From positions 1,746,465-1,810,464 of the forward strand of contig CM057149.1 in assembly GCA_029964075.1 (NCBI GenBank): a DNA stretch of 64,000 nucleotides, given 5' to 3'. The notes under the pieces were generated by a model that was not told the origin of the DNA, searched no databases, and saw only the letters and a list, made by a program, of their open reading frames with translations. Source of the DNA: Patiria pectinifera. Its lineage: Eukaryota > Echinodermata > Asteroidea > Valvatida > Asterinidae. The position numbers were made by a program, and so were the translations under genes. Below, in pieces: positions 57,301 through 60,145 of this stretch. Position 1 is the stretch's first letter. Every line of letters begins with the position of its first letter.

Positions 57301-58519
57301 TAAGTATGAATGTCTGACTATTAAATAGTAGGCATGCAGACGCTCTGCCCCTTTGGAGTTTGTTTGACTCTTTTCATTAATTTTTGTTTTGCCATTTTTC
57401 TTCAAAATGGTTGAACGTAAACTTAAAACCTGAAAAAAACATCAACCCTGGTCTAAAGATATGAGATCAGACAAGTGTGATGTCATGATGATATCCTGAG
57501 GTAGAGAATAAGAAGTATTAGTGTAAACGCTTTTGTTCTCTCCTATTCAAGAGGTACGGTGTTCATGTACTGCAGTGTGCCATTCTTAACCAGCACACTA
57601 GGTTTTCTGATGTTAGGCATCAATTACTGGTCATCAAACCAATAGTTAGGTGTAAATCAAGACATGCCTTATATGCTTGTTTTATTTTTATTTTGAATGC
57701 GTTATGTGATTTTATCTTGCATACAGAACACTCAAAATGAGTGCTATCCATTTCTTAAATTTCAAATCAGATGTCATTTTCTTTCCTAAGAAATGTTTAC
57801 ATTAAACACAAATTGCTGAGTTTGTTCTAAAGCTCAGTTGAGAACATGTACCAAGCAGTTGTTTCAAAGGTGAATTCATGACAGTTTCATTTTTGTGTGT
57901 GTACGTTGACTTATTCGTAATTGAACTTAACAACGTACAATGTGAAGGAAAACTCATTCTATGGCATTGTTTACTAGTATGTTTCCATCAGCCTAGCCTT
58001 TTTAACTGCTCATGTTTTGATGATTTTTTCTTGCAGAAAAAACACTCCGAGAGTATGAACCAACTTACAAGGAAGAACCAAGCATGTTCCACAAGTTTGA
58101 TATCAGTGAGTATCAGGGCAGATATCACATTGTATCTCTCTGTTTTCAAGTATTTACTATTTAAAGTGGCCTTTGACAACAAGTTAGTCAAAGATTTGAA
58201 ATTTAAACAACTGTACTAAGTTGTTCCAAAGCAGTGAGAGCATCTGTAACTTCTACTTTTCAAAGATCACACGTATTCCCCCCCCCCCCAAATATTTTTT
58301 TGTTTGTTCTTAATTTTTGTTATTAATTTTTGTTTTATTTATGAGAGCATTATTTGGTTCTGGTTGTAAGAAATAGTTTGGTTACAATAATTGTCTCTCT
58401 GTGCATTTGTTTGTCAAGGTTTTCCAAAACGTGTGCCCAAGCCGAAGTCTCCACCCCCACCACCCAGTAGCTGGATCAAGGCAGACACAAACAATACCAC
58501 AGCACCAGTCCAGCTGTAA
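12271..58519 (+). CDS. PTPN12: PEST-family protein tyrosine phosphatase (PTPN12/18/22-like), whole gene, 19 coding exons
   Basis: Cytosolic phosphatase that removes phosphate from tyrosine. In vertebrates PTP-PEST acts on p130Cas, FAK, Shc and PSTPIP-linked substrates in adhesion and cell movement. The exons join in phase with GT/AG borders into about 1,052 codons (human PTP-PEST: 780). Residues 1-319 are the catalytic domain: N62-R63-Y64 in the pTyr loop, W197-P198-D199, H230-C231 to R237 as the P-loop, Q282 in the Q loop. D199 and C231 fall at the human PTP-PEST numbers, so there is no net indel up to the active site. The tail (320-1052) is rich in P, S and K, has a PPKPP motif at 625-629 and repeated tyrosine motifs, and ends with a C-terminal homology motif. 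It may be the single ancestor-type member for PTPN12, 18 and 22; the symbol is by similarity only. Confidence 0.9.
12466..12932. mobile_element. Tc1/mariner-type MITE in intron 1
   Basis: 467 bp with inverted ends CAGTCGTTTTCCTAG and CTAGGAAAACGACTG, followed inward by inverted GTTCCGGATAGC. TA lies on each side (12464-12465, 12933-12934). CAG(T) termini and a TA target fit Tc1/mariner. The right end carries the CCGGAACTAGGAAAA unit twice. Non-coding, with poly-A and poly-T tracts. Confidence 0.7.
12933..13506. other. Intron 1, unassigned
   Basis: No repeat partner or gene recognised. Confidence 0.4.
13507..13630. repeat. Inverted/tandem repeat rich in CCAAT boxes
   Basis: AGCATCAGACAGAC at the left is inverted at the right (GTCTGTCTGATGCT). 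Inside, the unit CCAATCACAGGGCACTTTGA with TTGGT occurs twice directly and once inverted, so the block can fold on itself. It contains several CCAAT/ATTGG elements. Confidence 0.75.
13979..14016 (+). promoter_or_regulatory. TATA box and initiator-like site, possible LTR promoter
   Basis: TATATAAAAAG at 13979 is followed by TCAGTTC at 14010, with the initiator A 33 bases after the first T of the TATA box. This is close to the usual TATA-Inr distance. The surrounding 13900-14500 is CpG-containing and unlike its AT-rich neighbours, which suggests a retroelement LTR. Matching LTR ends or a second LTR were not found. Confidence 0.4.
15001..15434. repeat. Tandem duplication, period about 240 bp
   Basis: 15001-15194 and 15241-15434 are co-linear: TGTACAGTACGTGTA, GGGAGGGGGCATCTTTAT, CTACAGAACCAACATTAAAA, CCTCAACAACTCCT, AAATTCACCC and GAAGACCTTCA all recur. 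The sequence between the units (CCCACTCAGGTTTTTGTACA) also matches 13664-13690, so the whole 13660-15434 belongs to one repeat-derived block. Confidence 0.85.
15512..16088. mobile_element. TIR element (about 577 bp)
   Basis: Ends TCGTCGGTCGCACCGTGAAC and, inverted, GTTCGTGGTGCAGCCGACGA, with four mismatches. CGGCGTA/TACGTCG continues the repeat. No target duplication could be read with confidence. The interior has CGAACCGACGTATCTCCGTA near 15776, which repeats the end motif. Non-coding. Confidence 0.6.
16303..16429. repeat. Near-perfect 61-bp hairpin with 4-nt loop
   Basis: Arms 16303-16363 and 16368-16429 are exact complements apart from one extra T in the right A/T run; the loop is AATG. 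Core motifs are AGTTAGTGGCCTGACGTTTC, GACCCTAGCAGAGTC and CTCGAAGGCTAAA. Confidence 0.95.
17066..17273. mobile_element. Hairpin MITE, about 208 bp
   Basis: Inverted ends AGGTGTCCGTAAA and TTTACGGACACCT, with the inner blocks TTGCCTAACTTGGGAAACTT and AAGTCTCCCACGTTAGGC also inverted. Non-coding. Confidence 0.65.
17831..18735. repeat. GAGTAC-rich repeats, possible hAT-type relic
   Basis: Two clusters of degenerate GAGTAC/GAGTCC words (17831-18000 and 18550-18725) flank an AT-rich core. The right edge reads GTTGTTACCAACACTG, whose complement CAGTGTTGGTAAC resembles a hAT-type terminus. A matching left terminus was not found, so the class is uncertain. Confidence 0.35.
19003..19340. repeat. Inverted repeat with GGTCCATCAGAGCCGA arms
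   Basis: CTGTACCCAGGTCCATCAGA, GCCGACTCCAGCACTC and CCAAGCATGC on the left are inverted on the right as GCATGCTTGG, GAGTGCTGGAATCGGC and TCTGATGGACCAGGGTAC. A related GGAACCGGCTCC...CCCAACACTAG end occurs at 19668-19706, so this may be one hAT-like relic. Confidence 0.55.
19844..19952 (+). CDS. PTPN12: Exon 2, residues 34-69
   Basis: ALKQQSMRYKTEKTYPSQEG then ERDCNIRKNRYKDILP. Holds the pTyr-recognition loop KNRYKDI with Y64. S39 corresponds to the human PTP-PEST phospho-site, but the basic RRLS context is replaced by KQQS. Acceptor TTTACAG, donor GTGAGT, ends after one base of codon 70. Confidence 0.93.
20395..20540. repeat. G-rich tract in intron 2
   Basis: Runs of GGGAAGGGG, GGTGGGGGAATG and GGGGTAGGGTGGGGTAGGGG on the + strand with a GGTGATG stretch between. 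A run of 13 G also lies at about 20122. Low complexity. Confidence 0.6.
20570..21700 (-). pseudogene. LINE endonuclease-domain relic
   Basis: The minus strand encodes an APE-type endonuclease: IRIATWNVLTL and ILGITEA (21416-21550), a decayed middle with stops, then GDMNAT, SWFHRRNIHTMTWISDDG, EAPANTNHRIL and the linker LASKYSVAIQNEFP (20668-21111). The SDH-type motif reads TNHR, so the catalytic Asp is lost. It is broken by stops and frameshifts and no reverse transcriptase follows. Confidence 0.8.
21959..22508. mobile_element. hAT-type MITE inside the old LINE
   Basis: 550 bp with perfect ends AGGGCCAATGATTTTCCG and CGGAAAATCATTGGCCCT, flanked by the 8-bp duplication ACACCAGT (21951-21958, 22509-22516). 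Eight bases is the hAT rule. Removing the element and one ACACCAGT restores the LINE frame FIIYTS-DLPSY. The interior has ACAAAATGGCGGACATGAAA and repeated ACGGAATT words but no transposase. Confidence 0.9.
23025..25246 (-). mobile_element. Younger, 5'-truncated LINE inserted in the old LINE
   Basis: The minus strand keeps one long frame (25246 to 24165) with GKASGPDGIPGKLLREF, YRPISLLSLVSKVLER, VVYLDFSKAFDSVNH, SGIPQGSILGPMLFVVFIND and ALFADDAKCYS, then the C-terminal PILEYGSEIWNPHAKGLNNA and RLKELDLLSLEDHRKL (to 23345). The 3' UTR ends in AATAAAATAAATAAAATAAA at 23025. Flanks AAAGAGTT and AAAGAGCT are a target duplication with one change. The endonuclease is missing, so it is 5'-truncated. 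One MITE interrupts it at 23779-24164. Confidence 0.88.
23779..24164. mobile_element. PIF/Harbinger-like MITE inside the younger LINE
   Basis: 386 bp between TAA copies at 23776-23778 and 24165-24167. Ends GGCCAAAAAA...GTCGGTCTCTGGTCAG and CTGACCAGAGACCGAATA...TTTTGGGCC are inverted. Removing it with one TAA joins LTHV to MPILEYGSEIW in the LINE frame. An older copy spans about 35060-38823, and there it is itself interrupted by a LINE. Confidence 0.88.
25323..25800. mobile_element. Unclassified insert in the old LINE
   Basis: The old LINE frame stops after PLYMTN near 25322 and resumes with FTPITQIRETRQ at 25803. The insert has the inverted pair CGTTTTGATGAAGTGACACA (25327) and GCGTCACTTCGTCAAAACG (25524-25542), and a third GTCACTTCCTCAAAACG at 25619. 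AAATC flanks both sides. Termini are short and the class is unknown. Confidence 0.55.
26421..26894. other. Rest of intron 2
   Basis: Contains GTACATGTACATGTACCGGTACATGTAC-type simple sequence at 26573-26611 and nothing else recognised. Confidence 0.5.
26895..26971 (+). CDS. PTPN12: Exon 3, residues 70-95
   Basis: FDYTRIVLPEAEGVEGSDYI then NANYIK, with F70 completed from exon 2. SDYINANYIK is the conserved PTP motif. Acceptor CCCTCAG, donor GTAAAT, phase 0 at the end. Confidence 0.93.
26995..28210. repeat. GATGGATTCAGGATACC repeats flanking an inverted-repeat core
   Basis: The words GGGGGATTTTGATGGATTCA and GGCGGATTCAGGATACCTC recur at 27035-27175 and 28090-28200, with inverted forms at 26998-27015, 27961-27982 and 28050-28080. 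Between them, 27410-27495 and 27757-27900 form inverted arms (AAAAAGACTAGATCAGCAG against CTGCCGATCTAGTCTTTT), and GTGCTGGAGGAAAGATACA occurs twice directly. The core is CpG-rich and holds AAAATGGCGGAG at 27729. Nested foldback relics of unknown class. Confidence 0.55.
28211..29092. other. Intron 3, unassigned
   Basis: No coding or repeat partner recognised; ACCGGTATG/GGTATGTACCGGTAC words lie near 28976-29006. Confidence 0.4.
29093..29227 (+). CDS. PTPN12: Exon 4, residues 96-140
   Basis: GIDGKNVYIAAQGPLPHTVV, DFWRLLWNTG, VVVVIMACNEFESGK. AAQGPL and DFWR are conserved PTP motifs. Acceptor TTTCCAG. The donor is AAG/GTACTA, which lacks G at +5, and a foldback MITE starts immediately after position +6. 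Confidence 0.95.
29234..29677. mobile_element. Foldback MITE abutting the exon 4 donor
   Basis: 444 bp that fold almost end to end. TACTCAACCAAAAAAGAAAG at the left is inverted at the right as CAAAGCCCCC... (read back from GGTTGAGTG). Further inward, CTAACTCAAAACTACTGAG, AATAACGACTAATCAGTACA, GCAATTTATGACAAATG and GTTGCACTTTTGTATA are all matched by inverted copies. TA lies on both sides (29232-29233, 29678-29679), which suggests a Tc1/mariner-type target. Confidence 0.85.
29876..29944 (+). CDS. PTPN12: Exon 5, residues 141-163
   Basis: HKCEKYWADENESKEFGNVT then VSL. K-C-E-(K/R)-Y-W is the PTP motif after the central beta sheet. Acceptor CACCAG, donor GTAAGT, phase 0. Confidence 0.93.
29945..31114. 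other. Intron 5, unassigned
   Basis: AT-rich with no recognised element. Confidence 0.4.
31115..31177 (+). CDS. PTPN12: Exon 6, residues 164-184
   Basis: ISQLRVTQDFMIRTLKVSNQ then E. Matches the human segment with FIRTLLLEFQNE. Acceptor TTTGCAG, donor GTAGGC, phase 0. Confidence 0.92.
31178..32640. other. Intron 6, 5' part, unassigned
   Basis: No gene or repeat partner found. The short hairpin GCTGATCAGCCGATCAGC lies near 31952. Confidence 0.4.
32731..32890. repeat. 160-bp palindromic element with GCGAAGC apex
   Basis: ATATAACATGGTTT and GGTGGACAGTCGATATT on the left are inverted on the right as AATATCGACTGTCCACC and AAACCATGTTATAT. CCAATACCGAGGGGAGC inverts GCTCCCCGAGGTATTGG. The apex is GTTCCCGAGGCGAAGCCGAG then GGAAC, with GCGAAGC at 32806-32812. 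A decayed copy that lacks the apex is at 59955-60050. ACATGTATATACCGGTATA repeats precede it (32650-32716). Confidence 0.9.
32891..33443. repeat. Inverted-repeat segment following the palindrome
   Basis: TTACTATATCTCATACATAT at 32898 is inverted at 33421 (ATATGTATGAGGTATAGTAA). The right part, GTGATGGTGAATTGACCAGT and CGGCTCTCGATCATGAATAT, matches 60084-60131, where it directly follows the palindrome relic. Inside, 33256-33312 is a hairpin with arms ACGCATGCGTAGTAGACTGT and its complement. Confidence 0.7.
33536..33860 (+). repeat. 330-bp G-rich tract in intron 6
   Basis: Dozens of GGG/GGGG runs separated by 1-7 bases, almost without C on the sense strand, with recurring words GGGGTAGGG, GGTGGGTGTGGGGTAGG and GGGATGGGGTTAGGGATGGG. 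Many four-run sets fit the G-quadruplex pattern. The minus strand reads as a proline-rich frame only because of this composition. Confidence 0.9.
33861..34643. other. Intron 6, 3' part, unassigned
   Basis: No recognised gene or element; pyrimidine-rich near 34130-34180. Confidence 0.4.
34644..34786 (+). CDS. PTPN12: Exon 7, residues 185-231 and part of 232
   Basis: EERVLNQFHYTAWPDHGVPK, then TVQPIMDMIQLFREYLPNEE and SPVVMHC. Carries the WPD loop (D199, general acid) and the catalytic Cys231. Acceptor GAACAG, donor GTGAGT. The intron interrupts codon 232 (AG/T), directly after the catalytic Cys. Confidence 0.95.
35060..38823. mobile_element. Older Harbinger-like MITE copy, split by a LINE
   Basis: The left part (35060-35183) has AAGCTTGGATTG, GTGTCCTCATATGCCTTGGT and CTCTCCATCATTTGCCTT. 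The right part (38700-38823) has GTGCGGCAATGGAGGGCGCT, GACGCACATGAT, CTGACCAGAGACCC and GGCCTAA. Both match the MITE at 23779-24164 in reverse orientation. The left terminus has decayed. The middle is the LINE at about 35190-38690. Confidence 0.75.
35190..38690 (+). pseudogene. Nearly full-length decayed CR1/Jockey-type LINE in intron 7
   Basis: The 5' UTR (from about 35195) contains GCCGCCATT. Endonuclease: LLHFNARSLRKN, GISETWL, GGGVALYI, GTVYKPL (35446-35900), then, after a frameshift, IMGDYNINLL, TLIDNILTND, TDHLPVF (to 36328). RT: KIPSGKAHGFDGLSSSVI, YRPISVLSTFSKLFEKLIY, GFRQNRSTELAI, FLDLSKAFDTVNHD, VPQGSVLGPLLFLLYIND, FCLFADDTSLL (36860-37740). C-terminal part KFLGVTIDENLTWKHHID to LKTHFIESYS, stop at 38382-38384. 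At least four frameshifts make it inactive. Confidence 0.88.
38830..40180. other. Intron 7, 3' part
   Basis: GAGAGTGGTCGGGC at 38995 and GTGCCCAACCACTC at about 40054 may be ends of a TIR element; the similarity is short. ACTTCCG words and two TGATGACGTCA palindromes (CRE-like, near 39323 and 39473) occur inside. No coding frame. Confidence 0.35.
40181..40247 (+). CDS. PTPN12: Exon 8, residues 232-254
   Basis: S232 is completed here, then AGCGRTGTMICIDYVRALLK and AE. Together with exon 7 this forms HCSAGCGRTG, the CX5R P-loop with Arg237. Acceptor TTCCTTCAG, donor GTAAGT, phase 0. Confidence 0.95.
40248..42180. other. Intron 8
   Basis: 40980-41230 begins ACCGTAATTTTCAGAATATAGG and looks like a diverged DNA-transposon-derived segment, though no partner end was found. 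41340-41603 is an 87-codon open frame without recognisable motifs or splice support. The rest is unassigned. Confidence 0.35.
42181..42258 (+). CDS. PTPN12: Exon 9, residues 255-280
   Basis: KIGSDFCLYDIIMEMRRQRP then AIVQTR, matching the conserved helix and the start of the Q loop. Acceptor AATTCAG, donor GTAAGA, phase 0. Confidence 0.94.
42664..42780 (+). CDS. PTPN12: Exon 10, residues 281-319
   Basis: DQYELVHRAVAWLFRKELGL then APNPHDYGHLYENVKLQNE. Q282 is the catalytic Gln that positions water (QTxxQ motif). This exon ends the catalytic domain. Acceptor TAACAG, donor GTTTGT, phase 0. The preceding intron is only 405 bp. Confidence 0.93.
42781..43773. other. Intron 10, unassigned
   Basis: AT-rich; ACATGTACACGTACATGTAC simple sequence near 42888. 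No element recognised. Confidence 0.4.
43774..43863 (+). CDS. PTPN12: Exon 11, residues 320-349, start ambiguous
   Basis: Two in-frame acceptors are possible. The upstream one (AACCACAG/GTATTA) adds VLYVHYSQ. The one at 43797 (CACTATTCCCAG/GGACCT), with the better pyrimidine tract, starts GPRMPPGAGNLSPDIRSTQQ then IK. Donor GTGAGA. Both keep phase 0. First proline-rich tail segment; a distinct SH3 core like human PPPKPPR is not seen here. Confidence 0.7.
43864..44498. other. Intron 11, unassigned
   Basis: No element recognised. Confidence 0.4.
44499..44580 (+). CDS. PTPN12: Exon 12, residues 350-376 and part of 377
   Basis: LSPKQRRQKDKEQDHGHNYV then NHVIQGK. Strongly charged, possibly a basic patch. 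Acceptor CATTCAG, donor GTAATG after one base of codon 377. Reading stays open for 67 codons into the intron (to the stop at 44781), so intron retention would give a short Cys-rich end. Confidence 0.8.
44581..45106. other. Intron 12, 5' part
   Basis: 44640-44790 is GC-richer than its surroundings and keeps the exon 12 frame open. The rest is unassigned. Confidence 0.4.
45107..45268. repeat. 162-bp palindromic element with GCTTCGC apex
   Basis: CAAATATTGAGTGGCT at the left is inverted at the right (AGCCACTCAATATTTG). GAGTAATATTATCGC matches GCGATAATATTCCTC, and AAATCTGGACTT matches AAGTCCAGATTT. The apex is TTCACTCGGCTTCGCCTTGT with GAA following, and GCTTCGC lies at 45186-45192. The arms are unrelated to the palindrome at 32731-32890, but the apex is the same AGGCGAAGCCGAG word on the other strand. 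Confidence 0.9.
45518..46957 (+). CDS. PTPN12: Exon 13, residues 377-856, main PEST/adaptor tail
   Basis: 1,440 nt. Starts with V377 then SEQSPSPTATGMKILKPPSL. Rich in P, S, T, K and E. Proline clusters include PISPSKPPLSDKP and RPSSVPPKPPAGMKP (PPKPP at 625-629), plausible SH3 ligands. Tyrosine motifs form two recurring types: AYEVVGITSP (Y646) and AYEVIQVGSP (Y814); YQIQPVASV (Y673), YTYAVQPVSV (Y728/Y730) and YSYASEVIIPV (Y784/Y786). GEYNEPN (Y846) follows. In vertebrates this part of the family binds p130Cas, Grb2, Shc and paxillin; those partners are inference here. Acceptor CTTACTAG, donor GTAAGC, phases 1-1. Confidence 0.92.
47238..47399 (+). CDS. PTPN12: Exon 14, residues 857-910
   Basis: V857 then SEQSSLGQNRESVLSSSTSW, ASFTDEEYDSGMDEHPPSIP, IKTSAAYQYVDGT. 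Acidic/Ser-rich with DEEYDSGMD. It starts, in the same phase, with VSEQSS, like exon 13 (VSEQSP). Acceptor AAACAG, donor GTACGT, phases 1-1, so it can be skipped without a frameshift. Confidence 0.85.
47400..47922. other. Intron 14, first part, unassigned
   Basis: No element recognised. Confidence 0.4.
47923..48361. repeat. Inverted-repeat segment (about 440 bp)
   Basis: CACATATGTGACCTGTTCTG with TCAAAATCAGACTTTTCTGGGCA at the left is inverted at the right (TGCCCAGAAGCGTCTG...GGAACAGGTCACATAT). Non-coding, class unknown. Confidence 0.65.
48997..49321. mobile_element. CAGGGGCGGATCC MITE
   Basis: 325 bp with ends CAGGGGCGGATCC and GGATCCGCGCCTG and long G tracts just inside. Termini of this type are common in short hAT-like elements. 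The directly repeated flank is GTCAC, only 5 bp rather than the 8 bp of hAT, so the class is uncertain. It landed in one of the TGTCATGCGAGTCAC motifs. Confidence 0.7.
49474..49664. mobile_element. Tc1/mariner (pogo-type) MITE
   Basis: 191 bp, ends CACTCGAGTCTCGTTAATAC and, inverted, GTACCAACGAGATTCGACTG, followed inward by AAACTC/GAGTTT. A second inverted pair, AGAATTTTGTATTAA, is also seen. TA on both sides (49472-49473, 49665-49666). The CAGTCGAATCTCGTT style of end resembles pogo/Tigger-derived MITEs. Confidence 0.75.
50430..52230 (-). pseudogene. Old CR1-like LINE relic (RT and C-terminal part)
   Basis: Minus-strand pieces in several frames: LDGISVEMIRIAFPY, VFIDLSQAFDSVNHTTLLDK, ACNLYIYADDSTITCSS-like (YADD at 51200-51217), CVRNKLSINANKTKSMLIGT (50960-51217), then MSFSERIEYKKAILVYKCMN, AKKRE, VTGTIIWNNLHVSH near 50430. 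Same family as the + strand relic at 21770-26420. Many frameshifts and stops. Confidence 0.8.
52249..52267. repeat. Short hairpin with GCTTCGC apex
   Basis: TGCCGCGCTTCGCACGGCA: a five-base stem TGCCG/CGGCA, a C-A mismatch, then GCTTCGC. It adjoins GCTAGCTGGG. It is the third place in the window where a GCTTCGC/GCGAAGC word sits at the tip of a palindrome. Confidence 0.7.
52268..53392. other. Intron 14, last part, unassigned
   Basis: No gene or partner repeat found. Confidence 0.4.
53393..53426 (+). CDS. PTPN12: Exon 15, residues 911-921, micro-exon
   Basis: 34 nt encoding G911 then VEGDESGAGS, with split codons at both ends. Acceptor TTTGTAG, donor GTAATT. Its length of 34 is not a multiple of three, but it is required to connect exon 14 (phase 1) to exon 16 (phase 2). 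The splice assignment rests on phase and consensus alone. Confidence 0.72.
53427..54210. other. Intron 15, 5' part, unassigned
   Basis: No element recognised. Confidence 0.4.
54211..54440 (+). repeat. Dispersed repeat, copy 2
   Basis: Partner of 113-375 (GACTCGCAGAAAAGGCAACA, CACCTTCCACATTTTTCCAC, GGTCTCGGATCC). Shorter because of several small deletions. Confidence 0.7.
54500..55195 (+). pseudogene. LINE C-terminal relic
   Basis: AQQRMFYRQRLKSFHLPNDL, GSVLTQAMTVWYGRTAMANR, YNTRFKKRGGAIINDEFHLA, LLRSGKRYRVIKCNTERFRR and NLYPTAIRRLNEMK, ending at 54939-54941. This is the C-terminal domain seen after the RT in some non-LTR elements. An AT-rich 3' UTR follows. One in-frame stop lies near 54735. 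No RT precedes it. Confidence 0.7.
55507..55606 (+). CDS. PTPN12: Exon 16, residues 922-955
   Basis: S922, then SKPKFAQFLANQRDKLATHK and EKLASNTKGILTK. Lysine-rich and probably helical. Acceptor TTGTACAG, donor GTATTT, phase 0. Confidence 0.85.
55607..57179. other. Intron 16, unassigned
   Basis: No gene or recognised mobile element. Confidence 0.4.
57180..57303 (+). CDS. PTPN12: Exon 17, residues 956-996
   Basis: IGDAVTRNAPAPTGSRSSPP, STLRGSSSPQAGIASDLNEI, I. Ser/Pro-rich linker. Acceptor GATCAG, donor GTATGA after one base of codon 997. Confidence 0.82.
58037..58105 (+). CDS. PTPN12: Exon 18, residues 997-1019
   Basis: K997, then KTLREYEPTYKEEPSMFHKF and DI. Two tyrosines, Y1003 and Y1007, in YEPTYKEE, just before the C-terminal motif. 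Acceptor CTTGCAG, donor GTGAGT. Confidence 0.88.
58419..58519 (+). CDS. PTPN12: Exon 19, residues 1020-1052 and stop (C-terminal homology motif)
   Basis: S1020, then FPKRVPKPKSPPPPPSSWIK and ADTNNTTAPVQL. The segment SFPKRVPKPKSPPPPPSSW corresponds to the Pro-rich C-terminal homology motif of PEST phosphatases (human GFGNRCGKPKGPRDPPSEW), which binds PSTPIP-type F-BAR adaptors. Here 13 further residues follow the W. Stop TAA at 58517. Acceptor TTGTCAAG. Confidence 0.93.
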
Positions 58520-59950
58520 AAGTGGAGATAGATCATGAGATCTCTCATGCAATGAAGGGTTCTATCTAAAGTGCCTTTTGTATTGTGCTATATTTCAATT
58601 TCAGGTTGTGAGTTCACTCAGTTCATTCAGCTGTGTGTACATGTAAATGTTGGGTGCTGGTATTTACAAGTTCTATAGGCCCCTTGCATCTGTGGGCAGG
58701 TCTTGTTCCTCTGTTGTATGCATGAGTACATGCATTGTGTCTCTGAATGAAATGACAAAACCTGCCCTCAGTGAGGGGGCACCATGCAAGGCGTCTATTG
58801 GATACTCTTGCAAACTAATCAAACTATATTGGCTACAGTAATTTGGGGATAAATGACTTTTTGTTATCAAACTATGTCTTATGTTTGTGACAATGTGCCC
58901 GGTATGTAATCAAATAATTATATGGTTCATGTACAAAAAAACTGTTTGATTTTTCTATTGTATCCAAGAAATGTTTTGTTATCTGTTATAAAGAAAAACA
59001 ACATAAGGTAGAATATTTAGAGGTTTTAAATTGAGAAGTAATCTTTAACTGTATTTTGAAAATGACTTTTTATATTTAAGATATTTTGGTTGACATTTTT
59101 CAGTGTATGCAGAATGATCTGAGAATGTAGGTAAAAGCGATGGAAACTTTGACTGGACCAGACACCGTGAGTTTGCTGTTCATAATTGTATGTAATGTGG
59201 ATTCTGCTGGCTCATTACTTTTGTTAGTATACTTACTTAACATTAGCACATGTACATTGTACTACATTGCATAACATTGCATTTATCATCCCTAAAGAAT
59301 CCATAAACCATAGAGTGTGTGGGTGGTTTCGGGCGATACAGGTTGTAATGTGTTAATCAGTTGGCGATATTTGCTGAGATTTAAATTCCACTGAATATAT
59401 TTGCATGTAGTTTTGTAACATATATCTAGCCTATATCAAAGCTTGGACCTATTTTGTTAAGGTCCATCCTTGTTCTTAGTATCTACACAGATGACAGACA
59501 TAAACTGTAACAGAACAATTTATATTGACGTAACCCACAAAATAGAATTGCATGTATCTGGGTAACACCAGATGTAGTAACAATTAATGTATGACAATAT
59601 GTACTTTCCATGGAATTTAAATATTTGGGTGGCTTTTTCGGCATAAAACAGCTAAAGCACCCCCCCCCCCCCAATTTGAGAAAATAACAGCAGAATGTAA
59701 ATATTTTCTAGTGATATAATATGAAAAAAAGAAGAAGCAGAAATTGTGTTTTTTCTTCTTATGCAGGTGAAAATTGTTGTAGTGAATAAAGACTTCTACT
59801 AAATGGACTGCCATTTAGAAAAAACCCTGAAGAATCTGTTAAACATGGCATAAGATAATGATATGTATGAATGAAATAGTAGTAGTCTCTTTTGGTTCAT
59901 GTATTTTACCATTAGCCTTTTCCATTTGAATAAACTGTAGTTTACAAAAT
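58520..59950 (+). promoter_or_regulatory. PTPN12: 3' UTR with candidate poly(A) signals
   Basis: Non-coding after the stop. AATAAA at 59785-59790 and at 59929-59934 are the best signals; the second is followed within 30 bases by repeat DNA. The true end is not determined. Confidence 0.55.
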
Positions 59951-59954
59951 TATA

Positions 59955-60145
59955 TGGTTTGAGGGCTGACAGTCAATATTATCCCTGTGAGGTAATAGAA
60001 GTTGTCAAACAAGTTGATAACCTAGTTCACCCAAAATAAACCATGATATTTTTGGTTTACTATACCTCATTGGCCGCTGGCCAAGTGATGGTGAATTGAC
60101 CAGTTAGAATTTGGCTCTCATGAGTGAATATGTATGAGATATAAA
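59955..60145. repeat. Decayed copy of the intron 6 palindrome element
   Basis: TATATGGTTTGAGGGCTGAC, AGTCAATATT and CACCCAAAATAAACCATGAT match 32731-32890; GTGATGGTGAATTGACCAGT with GAATATGTATGAGATATA matches 33378-33436. The apex and most of the right arm are lost. Confidence 0.75.
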
